A DNA stretch of 64,000 nt from Nocardioides aromaticivorans (GTDB taxonomy: Bacteria; Actinomycetota; Actinomycetes; Propionibacteriales; Nocardioidaceae). Where the stretch lies: contig NZ_JACBZM010000001.1 in assembly GCF_013408525.1 (NCBI RefSeq), positions 3,782,001 to 3,846,000 of the forward strand, read 5' to 3'. Of this stretch, positions 17,621 to 27,074 are shown in pieces (the first letter of the stretch is position 1; each line of letters starts with the position of its first letter). Under the pieces are notes generated by a model. That model did no database searches. It saw nothing but the letters and a program-made list of their open reading frames with translations, and was not told where the DNA came from. A program made the position numbers and the translations under genes.

Positions 17621-20600
17621 GTGGCGCCCGTGGAGCAGCAGGCCAGCCAGCCGACGTACGTCCTCGCCCCGGGGACGGCACCCGGGCCTGCCCCGGAGCT
17701 CGACGAGCACCAGCGCCGCGTGGTCGAGCACGAGGGCGGCCCGCTGCTCGTGCTGGCCGGGCCCGGCACGGGCAAGACGACGACCTTGGTCGAGGCGGTC
17801 GTCGACCGGATCGAGCGGCGCGGCGCCAGCCCCGACCAGGTCCTCGCGCTGACCTTCTCCCGCAAGGCGGCCGACCAGCTGCGCGACCGGGTGAGCGCGC
17901 GGCTCGGGCGCACGACCGGCCACCAGCTGAGCTCGACCTTCCACTCCTTCGCCTACGCGCTCGTGCGCCGCTACGCGCCGGCCGAGCTCTACGAGGCGCC
18001 GCTGCGCCTCCTCTCGGCTCCGGAGCAGGACGTCGTGCTCCGCGAGCTGCTGGCCGACCACCCGGAGTCGGTGACCTGGCCCGAGCGCTTCCGGCAGGCC
18101 ACCGCGACGCGCGGCTTCGCGCGGGAGGTCCACGCCGTGCTGGGGCGCGCGCGGGAGAAGGGGCTCGACGGCGAGGAGCTGCGGCTGCTGGGGGAGCGCG
18201 AGGGCATCGACGAGTACGTCGCCGCGGGGCTCTTCCTCGAGCAGTACCTCGACTCCCTCGACAGCCTGGGCGCGACCGACTACGCCGACCTCATCCGGCG
18301 CGCCTGCATCGAGGCCCACGACCACCGCGACGAGCTGCGCGCGCGCTTCCGCCACGTGTTCGTGGACGAGTACCAGGACACCGACCCCGGCCAGGTGGCG
18401 CTGCTGCGGGCGCTCGCCGGAGACGGGCGCGACCTCGTCGCCGTGGGCGACCCGCACCAGTCGATCTACGCGTTCCGCGGGGCCGAGGTGCGGGGGATCC
18501 TCGAGTTCCCGACCGTGTTCCCGAAGGCCGACGGCAGCCCCGCCGACGTGGTCGCGCTGCGGACGACGCGGCGCTTCGGCCCACGGATCCTGATCGCCGC
18601 GCAGCGGGTGGCCGGCCGGATCGGCCTGCCGGGCACGATCCCCGAGACGGCCCGGGAGTCCTTCCTGGCGCCGCAGTGCGCCCCCGGGCCCCACGGCGAC
18701 GGCAAGGTCGAGGTGGTCACCTACGACACCGAGCGCGCCGAGGCCGATCACCTCGCCGACATCCTGCGCCGCGCCCACCTCGAGGACGGCCTGGGCTGGG
18801 ACGAGATGGCGGTCCTGGTCCGCTCGGGTCGCGCGAGCATCGGCCCGCTCCGGCGCGCGTTGGGTGCGGCCGGCGTACCGGTCGAGGTCGCCAGCGACGA
18901 GGTCCCGCTGGTCCGCGACCCGGCCGTCCTGCCGCTCCTGGAGGCGCTGCGTGCCGTCGTCAACCTCGACAACACCGACCACAACGACGTCGGGTACGTG
19001 GATCCCGGTCGCGCCGAGGCGCTGCTCACCGGGCCGCTGGGCGGCCTCGACGCCGGCGACGTGCGGCGGCTCGCCCGACAGCTGCGGGCGCGCGAGAAGG
19101 ACGCCTGCCAGGAGAGCGGCGGCACCCCCCGCAGCTCGCGTGAGCTGGTCCGGCTGGCGGTCGTCGACGCGAGCCACCTCGAGGGCCTGTCCGGTCCCGA
19201 GGCCGACCGGGCGCGCGCCGTGGCGCAGCTGCTGGCCGGCGCGCGCGCCGCGGCCGACGACGGTGCGAGCGCCGAGGAGCTGCTGTGGACCCTGTGGTCC
19301 GGCACGTCCTGGCCGCAGCGGCTGCGACGCTCGGTCGAGGCGGGCGGCGGCGCGGCGCGCCGCGCCCACCGCGACCTCGACGCGATCTGCGCGCTGTTCG
19401 ACCTCGCGGCGCGGGTGGGCGAGAAGCGCGAGCACCTCGCGGTGGTGCCCTTCCTCGCGAGCCTGGTCCAGCAGGAGATCCCGGCCGACACCCTCGCCGA
19501 CCGCGGCGCCCGCGGAGCGGCGGTTCGGTTGCTGACGGCCCACCGGAGCAAGGGCCTGGAGTGGCGGTTGGTCGTCGTCGCCCACGTGCAGGACGGCGGA
19601 TGGCCGGACCTGCGCCGCCGCACGACCCTGCTCCAGGCCGACCGGATCGGACCGGGGGTCGTCGTCCCGGCGGTGACGCCGCGTGAGCTGCTGGCCGAGG
19701 AGCGTCGCCTGTTCTACGTCGCGTGCACGCGCGCGCAGGAGCGCCTCGTGGTGACCGCCGTGGCCTCGCCCGACGACGACGGCGAGCAGCCGTCGCGCTT
19801 CCTGGAGGAGCTGGTCCCGGACCGCGACCACATCGTCGCGGTGTCGGGCCGACCCGCGCGGCCGCTCTCGCTCGCGGGTCTGGTCGCGGAGCTGCGTCGT
19901 ACCGTGGCGGACCCGGAGGCGGCCGAGCCGCTCCGCGCGGCCGCCGCGCGGCGGCTGTCCCGGCTCTCCGGGGAGTTCGCCGGTCGCCGGCAGCTGGTCG
20001 CGAGCGCCGACCCGGCGAGCTGGTGGGGCACGCGTGCCGCGAGTCGCTCCGCGGAGCCGATCCGCGAGGTCGACAAGCCGGTGCCGATCTCGGCAACGGT
20101 GCTCGACGCGATCGCGGCCTGCCCGACGCGGTGGTTCCTGGAGCGCGAGGCCGGCGGCGTGGCGCGGTCGCACCAGTCGGCCAACCTCGGCCAGCTGGTG
20201 CACGCCCTCGCGGAGCGGGTGGCCGACGGCAGCATCGACGGCGATCTCGACGTCCTGATGGGCGAGGTCGACCGCGTGTGGGACCGCCTCGACTTCCGGA
20301 CGCCGTGGTCGAAGGACCGCGAGCACAAGCGGGTCCGCGCCGCGCTCGTCCGCTTCCTCACCTGGCACGAGCGCAACCCCCGCCGGCTGATCGCCACCGA
20401 GGCGCGGTTCGCGACGGTGGTGACGATGGACGACGGCACGCCCGTGCGCATCAACGGGTACGCCGACCGGGTCGAGATCGACGGCGACGGACGCGTCGTC
20501 GTGGTCGACCTCAAGACCGGTCGCGGCAAGCCGTCCGGCCCGCAGGTCCGCGATCACGTCCAGCTGGCCCTGTACCAGTACGCCGTCGACGCAGGAGCCC

Positions 20601-20878
20601 TCGACGACCCCGAGTCCGGCCTCACCGGGCTCGCCAGTGGGGGAGCGGAGCTGATCCAGCTCGGCCTCGAGGACGGCTCGGTCGACGCCACCCGCCAGGA
20701 GCAGGACCCGCATGCCGCCGAGGGGCCCGAGCGGGCTGCGTTGCGCACCCGCATCACCCACGTCGCCCACCTGCTGCGTGAGGAGACCTTCCCGGCGGTG
20801 GCCGGCGACCACTGCCGCGACTGCGGCTTCGTCGCGATCTGTCCCGTCAAGAGCCCCGGATCGGTGGTCGAGCGATGA
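17621..20878 (+). CDS. adnA: AdnA-like helicase-nuclease subunit (UvrD-type motor, PD-(D/E)XK nuclease)
   Basis: The 1085-aa protein is one half of the AdnAB double-strand-break resection complex of actinobacteria. It has a superfamily 1 motor: Walker A GPGTGKTT at 47-54, Walker B DEYQDT from Asp249, GDPHQSIYAFRG, then AHRSKGLEW. The C-terminal RecB-like nuclease has the motif VDLKTG (Asp963, Lys965). Four cysteines (one in AACPTRW near 834, and Cys1065, 1068, 1074) fit the iron-sulfur staple of AddB/AdnA-type nucleases. GTG 17621 is used; GTG 17630 is possible. It overlaps adnB by four bases, so translation is coupled. Confidence 0.92.
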   Translation: MAPVEQQASQPTYVLAPGTAPGPAPELDEHQRRVVEHEGGPLLVLAGPGTGKTTTLVEAVVDRIERRGASPDQVLALTFSRKAADQLRDRVSARLGRTTGHQLSSTFHSFAYALVRRYAPAELYEAPLRLLSAPEQDVVLRELLADHPESVTWPERFRQATATRGFAREVHAVLGRAREKGLDGEELRLLGEREGIDEYVAAGLFLEQYLDSLDSLGATDYADLIRRACIEAHDHRDELRARFRHVFVDEYQDTDPGQVALLRALAGDGRDLVAVGDPHQSIYAFRGAEVRGILEFPTVFPKADGSPADVVALRTTRRFGPRILIAAQRVAGRIGLPGTIPETARESFLAPQCAPGPHGDGKVEVVTYDTERAEADHLADILRRAHLEDGLGWDEMAVLVRSGRASIGPLRRALGAAGVPVEVASDEVPLVRDPAVLPLLEALRAVVNLDNTDHNDVGYVDPGRAEALLTGPLGGLDAGDVRRLARQLRAREKDACQESGGTPRSSRELVRLAVVDASHLEGLSGPEADRARAVAQLLAGARAAADDGASAEELLWTLWSGTSWPQRLRRSVEAGGGAARRAHRDLDAICALFDLAARVGEKREHLAVVPFLASLVQQEIPADTLADRGARGAAVRLLTAHRSKGLEWRLVVVAHVQDGGWPDLRRRTTLLQADRIGPGVVVPAVTPRELLAEERRLFYVACTRAQERLVVTAVASPDDDGEQPSRFLEELVPDRDHIVAVSGRPARPLSLAGLVAELRRTVADPEAAEPLRAAAARRLSRLSGEFAGRRQLVASADPASWWGTRAASRSAEPIREVDKPVPISATVLDAIAACPTRWFLEREAGGVARSHQSANLGQLVHALAERVADGSIDGDLDVLMGEVDRVWDRLDFRTPWSKDREHKRVRAALVRFLTWHERNPRRLIATEARFATVVTMDDGTPVRINGYADRVEIDGDGRVVVVDLKTGRGKPSGPQVRDHVQLALYQYAVDAGALDDPESGLTGLASGGAELIQLGLEDGSVDATRQEQDPHAAEGPERAALRTRITHVAHLLREETFPAVAGDHCRDCGFVAICPVKSPGSVVER

Positions 20879-23800
20879 ACCCGGCGATCAGCACCCCCGA
20901 GGACCTCCAGCGGGTGATGAGGGCGGAGTTCCCGCCCAGCCCCGAGCAGTGGACGGCGATCACGGCGCCGCTGTCACCGGTGGTCGTGATCGCGGGTGCC
21001 GGCTCCGGCAAGACCACCCTGATGGCGGCCCGCGTCGTCTACCTCGTGCTGACCGGTCAGGTACGGCCCGAGGAGATCCTCGGCCTGACCTTCACCACGA
21101 AGGCAGCGGCCGAGCTGCGCCAGCGGGTCCGGGCCGCGCTGACCGCGGCGGGCGTGCTCGACCTCAAGCAGGCGGCCGACGGTGAGGAGGTCCTCGAGCC
21201 GACCGTGGCCACCTACAACGCCTACGCCGCCGGCCTGCTCACCGACCACGGCCTGCGGATCGGCCACGAGCCCGACACCCGGGTCATCACCGACGCCGCG
21301 CGCTACCAGCTCGGCGCCCGCGCCGTCGACCGCTACGACGGCGCCGTCGAGAAGCTGTCCGACCACCCGCCGACCGTGATCCAGAACCTCCTCGCGCTCG
21401 ACGGGGCGATGAGCGAGCACCTGGTCGGGCCCGACGACGTGCTCGCGTTCGACGCCGCCGAGCGGAAGGCGTTCGAGCGGGCCGTCGCCGAGGAGCAGGC
21501 GGGCAAGAACCGCAAGACCTACGTCGAGGCGAGCCAGAAGGCGGTCGACGTGATCGACCGCCGGGCGGAGCTGATGGGCCTCGTCGCGTCGTACAGGCGG
21601 TTGAAGGCGGAGCTCGGGCTCATGGACTTCAGCGACCAGATCGCGCTGGCAGCGCGGCTCGCCGACGCGCAGCCGGAGGTCGGCCGGCTCGAGCGCGAGC
21701 GGTTCAAGGTCGTGCTCCTCGACGAGTACCAGGACACGTCCGTGGCCCAGGCCACCCTCCTCGCGCGCCTGTTCGGTGAGGGCCACGCCGTGATGGCCGT
21801 CGGTGACCCCAACCAGGCGATCTACGGCTGGCGTGGTGCGTCGGTGTCCAACATCATCAACTTCCCCGAGGTCTTCCCGGCGGCCGGCGGGGCCCCCGTC
21901 CCGGTGCTGCCGCTCACGGTCAACCGCCGCTCCGACACCCGCATCCTCGACGTCGCCAACAAGCTCGCCGAGCCGCTGATGGCGAAGTACGGCGACAAGG
22001 TCGCCGTCCTCCGTCACGGATCGACGCGGCCGGGATCGGTGCGGGTCAAGGTGTTCGAGACCCACCTCGACGAGCTCGCCTGGCTGGCCGGCCAGGTGCA
22101 GGCCACCCACGACGCCGGGACGGCCTGGGCGAAGATCGCGGTGCTGAGCCGGGACAACCAGCACGGCGAGGCCGTGTTCGACGCGCTCACCGGCGCCGAC
22201 ATCCCGGTCGAGATCGTGGGTCTCTCCGGTCTGGTCCGGCTGCCCGAGATCGCGACGGTCGTCGCCACGCTCAAGCTGGTCCAGGACGTCACCGACAACG
22301 AGTCGCTGCTGAGCCTGCTGGCCGGCCCCCGCTGGGCGATCGGCCCGCGCGACCTGCGTCTGCTGGGCCTGCGGGCCTTCGAGCTCGCCGGTCGCGGCGG
22401 TCGTGACGAGACGGCCGGGTCGGTCCACGACCAGCTGGTCGCCATCGCCGACGGCATCGACCCGGCGGAGGTCCCGTGCCTCGACGACGCGCTCGCCGAC
22501 CCGGGAACGGCGGCGTACTCCCCGGAGGCGCTGGAGCGCTTCGCCCTCCTCCGCGACGAGCTGCGCCTGCTGCGGTCGTCGGTGGGGGAGCCGCTCCTCG
22601 ACCTGGTCCGTCGCATCGTCGACGTCACCGGGGTCGACGTCGAGCTGGCGTCGTCGATGAGCAAGGCGGCCGCCGCCCGCCGCGAGAACCTCGACCTGTT
22701 CGTGAAGGCGGTCGCGGACTTCCAGGCGGTCGACGGCGACGTCACCCTGCCGGCGCTGATCGCGTGGCTCACGGCCGAGGACGAGGCCGGCAACGGACTC
22801 GAGGTCGCGACGCCCTCGGGTGCGGACTCGGTCAAGCTGCTCACCGTCCACCGGTCGAAGGGCCTCGAGTGGTCCACCGTGTTCTGCGTGGGTGTCGGTG
22901 AGGGCCGGTTCCCGAGCACGCAGGGGCGGTCGCTGTGGTGCTCCTCGCCGAGCGTGCTGCCCGCGCCGCTGCGCGGCGACGCCGACGACCTGCCGCAGCT
23001 CGCGGGCCACGACAAGGCAGCGCTCGACGCCTACCGCGCGGCCACCCGCGCGCACGAGGCCGAGGAGGAGCTGCGCCTGGGCTATGTCGCGTTCACGCGC
23101 CCCGAGCACGACCTGTGGGTCACGTCCTTCCTGTGGGGCACGCGCAAGAACCCCTACGGGCCCTCGTCCTTCCAGGTGGCGATCCGCGAGCTCTGCGACG
23201 GCTGGGGCGAGCCGGTCGACTGGCTCGACAAGCCCGAGAAGGGCGCCGCCAACCCGTTCGACGCGGTCGACCCCTCGCGGCCGTGGCCGGTCGAGGGCAT
23301 CGGGGCCGAGACCGCCCGGAGGCTCGACGCCGCCCAGCGGGTACGAAGCGCGGACCCGGCCGCCGGGGACGACGACCTCGAGCTCGACCTCGTCGACGCG
23401 GCCCGGGTCGCGGACTGGGACCAGGAGATCGAGCGGCTGCTCGCAGAGGCCCGGTCCGACCGGTCCCAGCGCGTCGAGGTGCCGCTGCCCTCGTCGCTGT
23501 CGGCGACGGCGCTGGGTCGCCTGCGCGACGACCCGGAGGGCTTCGCCCGCGACCTGGCCCGGCCGATGCCGCGGCCGCCGGCGCCGGCCGCCCGGTTCGG
23601 CACCCGGTTCCACGCGTGGGTGGAGGCCCGGTTCGGCCAGCAGGGGCTCTTCGAGCCCGACGAGCTGGAGGGACGCGCCGACGCGGGCATCGACAACGAC
23701 AGCGACCTGAAGGAGCTGATCAACCGCTTCGAGGCGGGCCCCTTCGCGACCCGCGAGCCCACGGCGATCGAGGCCCCGTTCGCGCTGGTCCTGACCGGGG

Positions 23801-24078
23801 CAGGCGGAGTGCGGCAGGTGGTCCGCGGCCGGATCGACGCGGTCTACACCGAGCCGGACGGCTCCTACCTCGTGGTCGACTGGAAGACCGGCGTCCACCA
23901 GGAGGCCGACCCGCTCCAGCTCGCGCTCTACCGGCTCGCGTGGTCGGAGCTCACCGACGTCCCGCTCGAGCGGGTGCGGGCGGCGTTCTGCTACGTGCGG
24001 ACCGGCGACATCGTGGAGCACGACGGGCTGCCCGACCGGGCGGGCATCGAGGACCTGCTCAGCGGCGGACCACGCTGA
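20875..24078 (+). CDS. adnB: AdnB-like helicase-nuclease subunit
   Basis: The 1067-aa partner of AdnA has Walker A GAGSGKTT at 41-48, Walker B DEYQDT from Asp283, GDPNQAIYGWRG, and HRSKGLEW. A C-terminal nuclease has VVDWKTG (Asp1002, Lys1004) and QLALYRLAW. In mycobacteria the AdnB motor drives unwinding while both nucleases cut their strands; order and size here match the adnA-adnB pair I recall as Rv3202c-Rv3201c. Unlike AdnA it lacks the C-terminal cysteine cluster. ATG 20875 overlaps the adnA stop (ATGA). Its end overlaps the convergent OsmC gene by 20 bp. Confidence 0.93.
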   Translation: MNPAISTPEDLQRVMRAEFPPSPEQWTAITAPLSPVVVIAGAGSGKTTLMAARVVYLVLTGQVRPEEILGLTFTTKAAAELRQRVRAALTAAGVLDLKQAADGEEVLEPTVATYNAYAAGLLTDHGLRIGHEPDTRVITDAARYQLGARAVDRYDGAVEKLSDHPPTVIQNLLALDGAMSEHLVGPDDVLAFDAAERKAFERAVAEEQAGKNRKTYVEASQKAVDVIDRRAELMGLVASYRRLKAELGLMDFSDQIALAARLADAQPEVGRLERERFKVVLLDEYQDTSVAQATLLARLFGEGHAVMAVGDPNQAIYGWRGASVSNIINFPEVFPAAGGAPVPVLPLTVNRRSDTRILDVANKLAEPLMAKYGDKVAVLRHGSTRPGSVRVKVFETHLDELAWLAGQVQATHDAGTAWAKIAVLSRDNQHGEAVFDALTGADIPVEIVGLSGLVRLPEIATVVATLKLVQDVTDNESLLSLLAGPRWAIGPRDLRLLGLRAFELAGRGGRDETAGSVHDQLVAIADGIDPAEVPCLDDALADPGTAAYSPEALERFALLRDELRLLRSSVGEPLLDLVRRIVDVTGVDVELASSMSKAAAARRENLDLFVKAVADFQAVDGDVTLPALIAWLTAEDEAGNGLEVATPSGADSVKLLTVHRSKGLEWSTVFCVGVGEGRFPSTQGRSLWCSSPSVLPAPLRGDADDLPQLAGHDKAALDAYRAATRAHEAEEELRLGYVAFTRPEHDLWVTSFLWGTRKNPYGPSSFQVAIRELCDGWGEPVDWLDKPEKGAANPFDAVDPSRPWPVEGIGAETARRLDAAQRVRSADPAAGDDDLELDLVDAARVADWDQEIERLLAEARSDRSQRVEVPLPSSLSATALGRLRDDPEGFARDLARPMPRPPAPAARFGTRFHAWVEARFGQQGLFEPDELEGRADAGIDNDSDLKELINRFEAGPFATREPTAIEAPFALVLTGAGGVRQVVRGRIDAVYTEPDGSYLVVDWKTGVHQEADPLQLALYRLAWSELTDVPLERVRAAFCYVRTGDIVEHDGLPDRAGIEDLLSGGPR

Positions 24079-24562
24079 TCCGCGGCGGTACGCCGAGCGA
24101 CCGGCCGACCACGCAGTAGCGCTCGGTCGCGGTCGCCAGCCGGCCGAGGGTGGCGTCGTCGGCGTCCGTGTCGAGGACGACGGTGACGACGACGTCCTGG
24201 ACGCCGATCGGTGCGTCCCGGTCGACGCCGAGCGTGCCGCGGGCGTCCCACCAGCCCTCGGCGCGCAGGTCGGCCGACCGGATCTCGACGCCCATCGCCG
24301 TCGCGACGGCACGCAGGGTGACCCCGGCGCAGCCGAGGAGCGCCTGGAGCAGCAGGTCGGCCGAGCAGGCGTCGTGGCCGTCGCCCCCGGCCGCCGCGTG
24401 CAGGCCGGCGCGCACCGGCCCGGCGAAGCCGTCGACGGTCGCGGTGACCTCCGGGTCGCGGTAGTCACCGGTCGCCGTGGTCGGGATCCGGGCACTGGCC
24501 GGGTCCGTGCGGTAGCGGTCCTTCAACGGCGCCTGGGCGGCGCGGAGCGTGCTCGCGTCCAT
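24059..24562 (-). CDS. OsmC family peroxiredoxin-like protein
   Basis: The 167-aa protein shows the OsmC/Ohr fold signature, with the two redox cysteines expected of the family: one in LLGCAGVTLRA and one in ERYCVVGRSL. Such proteins reduce organic hydroperoxides. It has the sequence style of YhfA-like OsmC proteins rather than Ohr. The gene is convergent with adnB (20-bp overlap) and divergent from nudC, whose start lies 53 bp away. Confidence 0.85.
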   Translation of the reverse strand: MDASTLRAAQAPLKDRYRTDPASARIPTTATGDYRDPEVTATVDGFAGPVRAGLHAAAGGDGHDACSADLLLQALLGCAGVTLRAVATAMGVEIRSADLRAEGWWDARGTLGVDRDAPIGVQDVVVTVVLDTDADDATLGRLATATERYCVVGRSLGVPPRISVVRR

Positions 24563-24615
24563 GGCTCACCGTAGCCGCCCGCCTCGTCGCTCCATCAGTC
24601 TCCTAGGCTCGGGAC

Positions 24616-25527
24616 GTGACGTTCCCCCACCTCTCGCTCGTCGCCGACCCGCACGACCGCCTCGGGCTGCTCCGCACCGACGAGGACTGGCTGCAGCAGC
24701 GCTGGGAGGATCCGGCCAGCCGCGTGCTGGTCATCGCCGGAACCCGGGTCCGCCCCGGCCCCGACGGGCTCGAGTGGGTCGCGAGCGCGGACGCACCGGA
24801 CGGCGTACGCGTGCTCCTCGGCGACCGCGACGGTACGACGTGGTGGGCGGTCATCGTCGACGGCGACGTCGTCAAGGCGGAGCCGGAGCAGTGGCTGCCG
24901 CTGCGGGGGCTGCTGCCCTTCCTGAGCGGTGAGGCCGTCGCCCAGGCGCCGCTGGTGTTCCACGCGATCGGGCTGGCGGAGTGGCACTGGGCGCACCGGT
25001 TCTGCCCGCGCTGCGGGGGGAGGCTCGTGCCGCGCGCAGCCGGCCACGAGCTGGTCTGCGTCGACTGCGGCAAGGCGCAGTTCCCGCGCTCGGACCCGGC
25101 GGTGATCATGCTGATCGCGGCCGGCGAGCCCGGGACGTTCGAGGAGCGCTGCCTGCTCGGGCGCGGCAGGACCTGGCCCGAGGGCCGGTTCAGCACGCTG
25201 GCCGGCTTCTGCGAGCCGGGGGAGTCGCTGGAGGACGCCGTGCGCCGCGAGGTCCTCGAGGAGACCGGGGTCGTCGTCGGCGACGTGACCTACTTCGGCA
25301 ACCAGCCGTGGCCGCTGCCGTCCAGCCTGATGCTCGGCTTCCACGGCCGCGCCCTCACCGAGGAGATCCGGCTGGAGGATGCCGACGTCGAGGACGCCCG
25401 GTGGTTCACCCGCGAGCAGATGCGCCGCGAGGCCGAGGACGGCTCGCTGGTGCTGCCCGGCGGTGTCTCGATCAGCCGCTCGCTGGTCGAGGACTGGTAC
25501 GGCGGGGTGCTGCCCGGCAGCTGGTGA
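24616..25527 (+). CDS. nudC: NADH pyrophosphatase / mRNA decapping Nudix hydrolase NudC
   Basis: The 303-aa protein has the NudC layout: an N-terminal domain, a zinc ribbon (Cys130/133 and Cys148/151), and a Nudix box from about 197 (GFCEPGESLEDAVRREVLEE). The tail following the box contains NQPWPLPSSLMLGF, which includes the SQPWPFPxS-type motif that marks the NADH/decapping subfamily. It hydrolyses NAD(H) to NMN(H) and AMP and can remove NAD caps from RNA. GTG 24616 is the start. nudC, mrx1 and uvrD2 are also neighbours in mycobacteria. Confidence 0.93.
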   Translation: MTFPHLSLVADPHDRLGLLRTDEDWLQQRWEDPASRVLVIAGTRVRPGPDGLEWVASADAPDGVRVLLGDRDGTTWWAVIVDGDVVKAEPEQWLPLRGLLPFLSGEAVAQAPLVFHAIGLAEWHWAHRFCPRCGGRLVPRAAGHELVCVDCGKAQFPRSDPAVIMLIAAGEPGTFEERCLLGRGRTWPEGRFSTLAGFCEPGESLEDAVRREVLEETGVVVGDVTYFGNQPWPLPSSLMLGFHGRALTEEIRLEDADVEDARWFTREQMRREAEDGSLVLPGGVSISRSLVEDWYGGVLPGSW

Positions 25528-25538
25528 GGCGGGGGCGC

Positions 25539-25811
25539 TCAGGCGCCGAGGCGCTCCAGCTCCTCGAGCTTGCCCTTGACCTGGGCCACGCTCGGGTTGG
25601 TCTGCGCGCTGCCGTCGGAGTAGACGAGCGTCGGGACCGTCTGGTTGCCGTTGTTGGCCGACTCCACGATCGCCGCCGCCTCGGGCTGCTGCTCGATGTC
25701 GACGATGTCGTAGGCGATGCCCTCGCGGTCCAGCTGGCTCTTCAGCCGGTGGCAGTAGCCGCACCAGGGGGTCGTGTACATGACGAAACGCTCGGAACCA
25801 GTCACGCTCAT
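25539..25811 (-). CDS. mrx1: Mycoredoxin (glutaredoxin-like, mycothiol-dependent)
   Basis: The 90-aa thioredoxin-fold protein has the redox motif CGYC at residues 17-20 (MYTTPWCGYC) and the cis-proline segment QTVPTLVYSDG. CGYC and the genomic position next to nudC and uvrD2 match mycoredoxin-1, which removes mycothiol from mixed disulfides. It is convergent with nudC; the stops are 11 bp apart. Confidence 0.93.
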   Translation of the reverse strand: MSVTGSERFVMYTTPWCGYCHRLKSQLDREGIAYDIVDIEQQPEAAAIVESANNGNQTVPTLVYSDGSAQTNPSVAQVKGKLEELERLGA

Positions 25812-25865
25812 GCGAACACCCTAGGCAGGGGGCCCATTCCCGCCTGATTCGTCACGGTGTCCGGT

Positions 25866-26930
25866 TCAGGCCGCGTCGTTGGCGCAGCGGAAGCCGATGT
25901 TGCCCGACGACGACTCGGCCGTGTTCGAGGAGCGGGCGGCCACCCGGTAGCGGTTGCAGTAGCTGTCGTGGCACAGGTAGGAGCCGCCGCGCATCACCCG
26001 CCGCACCTGCGCGGGGTCCTCGTCGGGCTCGGCGGCGACGGGGGCGACCACGGGCTCGGGGCCGGCCCGGTCGGCGTACTCGGTCGGGCGGAAGGCGTCT
26101 TGGCACCACTCCCAGACGTTGCCGACGGTGTTGTGCAGGCCGTAGCCGTTGGGCTGGAAGGCCGTCGCCGGCGCGGTGGTGAGGTAGCCGTCGTCCAGGG
26201 TGTTGTGGCCGGGGAAGTCGCCCTGCCAGATGTTGCAGCGCCAGCGGCCGCCGTTGGTCAGCTCGTCGCCCCACGGGTAACGGGCCCGGTCGAGGCCGCC
26301 GCGGGCGGCGTACTCCCACTCGGCCTCGGTCGGCAGCCGCTTGCCCGCCCAGCGGCAGTAGGCCTGCGCGTCGTTCCACGACACGTGCACCACGGGGTGG
26401 TTCTGCAGGTCGGCGATCCCGGAGCGGGGACCGCCGGGGTGGCGCCAGTCGGCGCCGCGGACGGCCAGCCACCACGGGACCCCGGTCGCGCTGCGCAGGA
26501 CGTCGGCCGGGGCCGCGTCGACGGCGAGGTGGAAGACCGCCGAGACCCCGTCACGCTCGGCGTCGGTGACATAGCCCGTGGCCTTCACGAAGGTGGCGAA
26601 CTGGGCGTTCGTGACCACCTTCGCATCCATGAGGTACGACGCCAGCCGGACCTGGTGCACGGGCAGCTCGCCGTCGGCGGGGTACCCGTCGCCATGGCTG
26701 TCGCCCATCCAGAACGTGCCGGCGGGGATCCTCGCCTGGCCCCGGGTCGACCGGGAGCCGGCGGGCACCGTCGTCCGCACCCCGGGGGCGCCCGCGCGGC
26801 TGGTGGCCGGGCTGCAGCACGACCCGGCATGCTCCGCAGGGTGCTCCTCGGGGCGCTCCTCGGCCCGCGTCGCGGGGCTCGTGTCGAGGAGCGGCAGGAG
26901 GGACCGTCCGGCCGGGGAGAGCGTGCTCAC
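25866..26930 (-). CDS. Formylglycine-generating enzyme family (SUMF1) protein
   Basis: The 354-aa protein carries the FGE-sulfatase domain from about residue 70: IPAGTFWMGD, HPVVHVSWNDAQAYCRWAG, LPTEAEWEYAARGG, NVWEWCQDAF, and the end GGSYLCHDSYC with Cys320 and Cys325. The latter are the copper-binding pair that performs cysteine-to-formylglycine oxidation of sulfatases in true FGEs, so activity is plausible. No sulfatase gene is in the window, and related folds act in other oxidations. Start GTG 26930 has a poor ribosome site; an A/T-rich upstream region suggests a possible leaderless start. Confidence 0.85.
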   Translation of the reverse strand: MSTLSPAGRSLLPLLDTSPATRAEERPEEHPAEHAGSCCSPATSRAGAPGVRTTVPAGSRSTRGQARIPAGTFWMGDSHGDGYPADGELPVHQVRLASYLMDAKVVTNAQFATFVKATGYVTDAERDGVSAVFHLAVDAAPADVLRSATGVPWWLAVRGADWRHPGGPRSGIADLQNHPVVHVSWNDAQAYCRWAGKRLPTEAEWEYAARGGLDRARYPWGDELTNGGRWRCNIWQGDFPGHNTLDDGYLTTAPATAFQPNGYGLHNTVGNVWEWCQDAFRPTEYADRAGPEPVVAPVAAEPDEDPAQVRRVMRGGSYLCHDSYCNRYRVAARSSNTAESSSGNIGFRCANDAA

Positions 26931-27074
26931 CCGATCAAATTACAGTAACTCACTCATATTTCGTTCTTCACGTCCGGATCCCGTCGTCCACAGGGGCCGA
27001 GTGAAGTGTCGAACCCGGCGTCTACTGTCGGTCCGTCAGCCCACCCGCTCTCCGTGAAGGAGATGTCCCGCACC

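Noticed and set aside
17522..24495. Two very long leftward open frames opposite adnA and adnB
   Set aside because: Antisense shadows with His/Val/Asp/Gly-rich composition; the sense frames contain all helicase and nuclease motifs.
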